Source: JAGNNV01 sp031412915 (GTDB lineage Bacteria > Acidobacteriota > Vicinamibacteria > Fen-336 > JAGNNV01). Taken from it: 31,949 nt of DNA. How positions within the stretch are numbered: the stretch's first letter is position 1; each line of letters starts with the position of its first letter. Below the pieces are notes generated by a model. The model was not told where the DNA came from and made no database searches. It was given only the letters and a program-made list of their open reading frames with translations. The DNA lies in assembly GCA_031412915.1 (NCBI GenBank), contig JANODX010000211.1:1-31949 (forward strand), read 5' to 3'. Of the stretch, positions 31,357-31,949 are shown in pieces. Both the position numbers and the translations under genes were made by a program.

Positions 31357-31949
31357 TTAGCGATTGCGCAAGGCCTGGATCCGCACCTCCAGGGGAGGAT
31401 GGGTCGAGAAGAGGGCCATGAAGCCGGGAGCGCCCGAAATCTTGAAGCTCGCGAGCGCGGGCGCGCGCGGATCCACGACCTGGCGAGAGGAGGCGAGACG
31501 CTGGAGCGCCGCCACCATGTTCTCGCTGCCCGCGAGAGCGGCGCCTCCTGCGTCGGCCCGGAATTCGCGGTGTCGCGAGAACCAGGCGGTGACGAGCGAG
31601 CCCGCGATGCCAAGCACGATCTCCGCGACCACCCGGACGCCGAAGTACATCATCGATGAGCCGCGCTCGTCCCGCGAGTTGCCGGCGACCACGGAGGCGA
31701 TGATCCTGGAGATGAACATCACGAAGGCGTTCATGACGCCCTGGAGCAGGGTCATGGTCACCATGTCGCCGTTGCCGATGTGCGACATTTCGTGACCAAG
31801 TACCGCCTCCAGCTCGTTGCGTTTCATCCCGGCCAGGATCCCCGTCGAGACCGCGACCAGGCTCCGGTTCTTCGACGGTCCGGTGGCGAACGCGTTCACC
31901 TCCGGCGAGTTGTAGATCCCCACTTCGGGCATCGGCAACTGCGCCTGCT
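31357..31949 (-). CDS. htpX: HtpX-type M48 membrane metalloprotease, 5' end outside window
   Basis: About 197 C-terminal residues are present and the frame runs off the right edge, so the gene is partial because of the window. Seen: 'LPMPEVGIYNSPEVNAFATGPSKN', the zinc motif 'LGHEMSHIGNGDMVTMTLLQGV' (HExxH), two hydrophobic helices, 'REFRADAGGAALAG' with the third-ligand glutamate, and the closing 'FSTHPPLEVRIQALR'. These are hallmarks of HtpX, which degrades misfolded inner-membrane proteins under stress. The stop is 54 bases before the SPFH start on the same strand, so the two are probably one transcript. Confidence 0.93.
   Translation of the reverse strand, partial: QAQLPMPEVGIYNSPEVNAFATGPSKNRSLVAVSTGILAGMKRNELEAVLGHEMSHIGNGDMVTMTLLQGVMNAFVMFISRIIASVVAGNSRDERGSSMMYFGVRVVAEIVLGIAGSLVTAWFSRHREFRADAGGAALAGSENMVAALQRLASSRQVVDPRAPALASFKISGAPGFMALFSTHPPLEVRIQALRNR

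Noticed and set aside
31357..31949. HtpX as a truncated pseudogene
   Set aside because: The frame is open to the window edge and all visible motifs are intact, so the missing N-terminus is a window effect.

Overview
The window is GC-rich bacterial chromosome, gene-dense, with strong G/C at third codon positions; this produces many long but meaningless antisense reading frames. The organism is Gram-negative: there is a beta-barrel-like outer-membrane protein, a LolA-like periplasmic protein, surface-glycan genes and several Sec signal peptides. The form of ribosomal protein bS21, a TIGR00733-type OPT transporter and a tandem set of signal-peptide-bearing amidohydrolases suggest Acidobacteriota or a neighbouring phylum. 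That placement is inference from gene content and needs a phylogeny.

Layout. 1-290 holds no assignable gene, only a strong hairpin. 291-1730 (+) encodes a GAF protein and a DHDPS-superfamily aldolase closest in motif to 4-hydroxy-2-oxoglutarate aldolase. 1766-13259 is an eleven-gene run on the minus strand with tiny gaps or 1-4 base overlaps. Read in its own direction it is: LolA-like protein, outer-membrane protein, LolD/MacB-type ABC ATPase, YkgJ cysteine-cluster protein, ThiG, WbdD-like methyltransferase, GT4 glycosyltransferase, GT2 polyprenyl-phosphate-type glycosyltransferase, small methyltransferase, YdjC/NaxD-like deacetylase, and a large GT-C-like membrane protein. The last six look like a surface-glycan module. 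GT2 + YdjC deacetylase + GT-C match the logic of Francisella FlmF2/NaxD/FlmK, a lipid-linked amino-sugar route.

13394-15626 is a small stress-type cluster: CsbD-like, eRF1-domain-3-like, YtxH-like and a membrane-anchored protein, plus two unlisted candidate small ORFs. 15868-18015 (-) is an OPT transporter, divergent from a secreted protein with an Ig-like (SbsA type) C-terminus. 19340-22001 is housekeeping: purD, rsmI, rpsU (TTG start) and tRNA-Ser(UGA). The tRNA is followed by about 450 bases of repeats: partial copies of its own 3' half, TTC-loop hairpins and dispersed REP-like palindromes. A short LMW-PTP-like phosphatase follows.

22993-27013 (+) holds three translationally coupled exported amidohydrolase paralogues. 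Only the middle one keeps the metal-binding HxH; the flanking two look like pseudoenzymes. 27039-31949 contains two convergent double-zinc-ribbon proteins, an SPFH (YdjI-like) protein fused to a C-terminal excisionase-type helix-turn-helix, and the 3' part of an HtpX-type membrane protease. This set resembles membrane-stress gene neighbourhoods such as Bacillus pspA-ydjGHI.

The most interesting leads are the amidohydrolase triad with two inactive members, the SPFH-HTH/zinc-ribbon/HtpX neighbourhood, the NaxD-like glycan module, and the tRNA-derived repeats.
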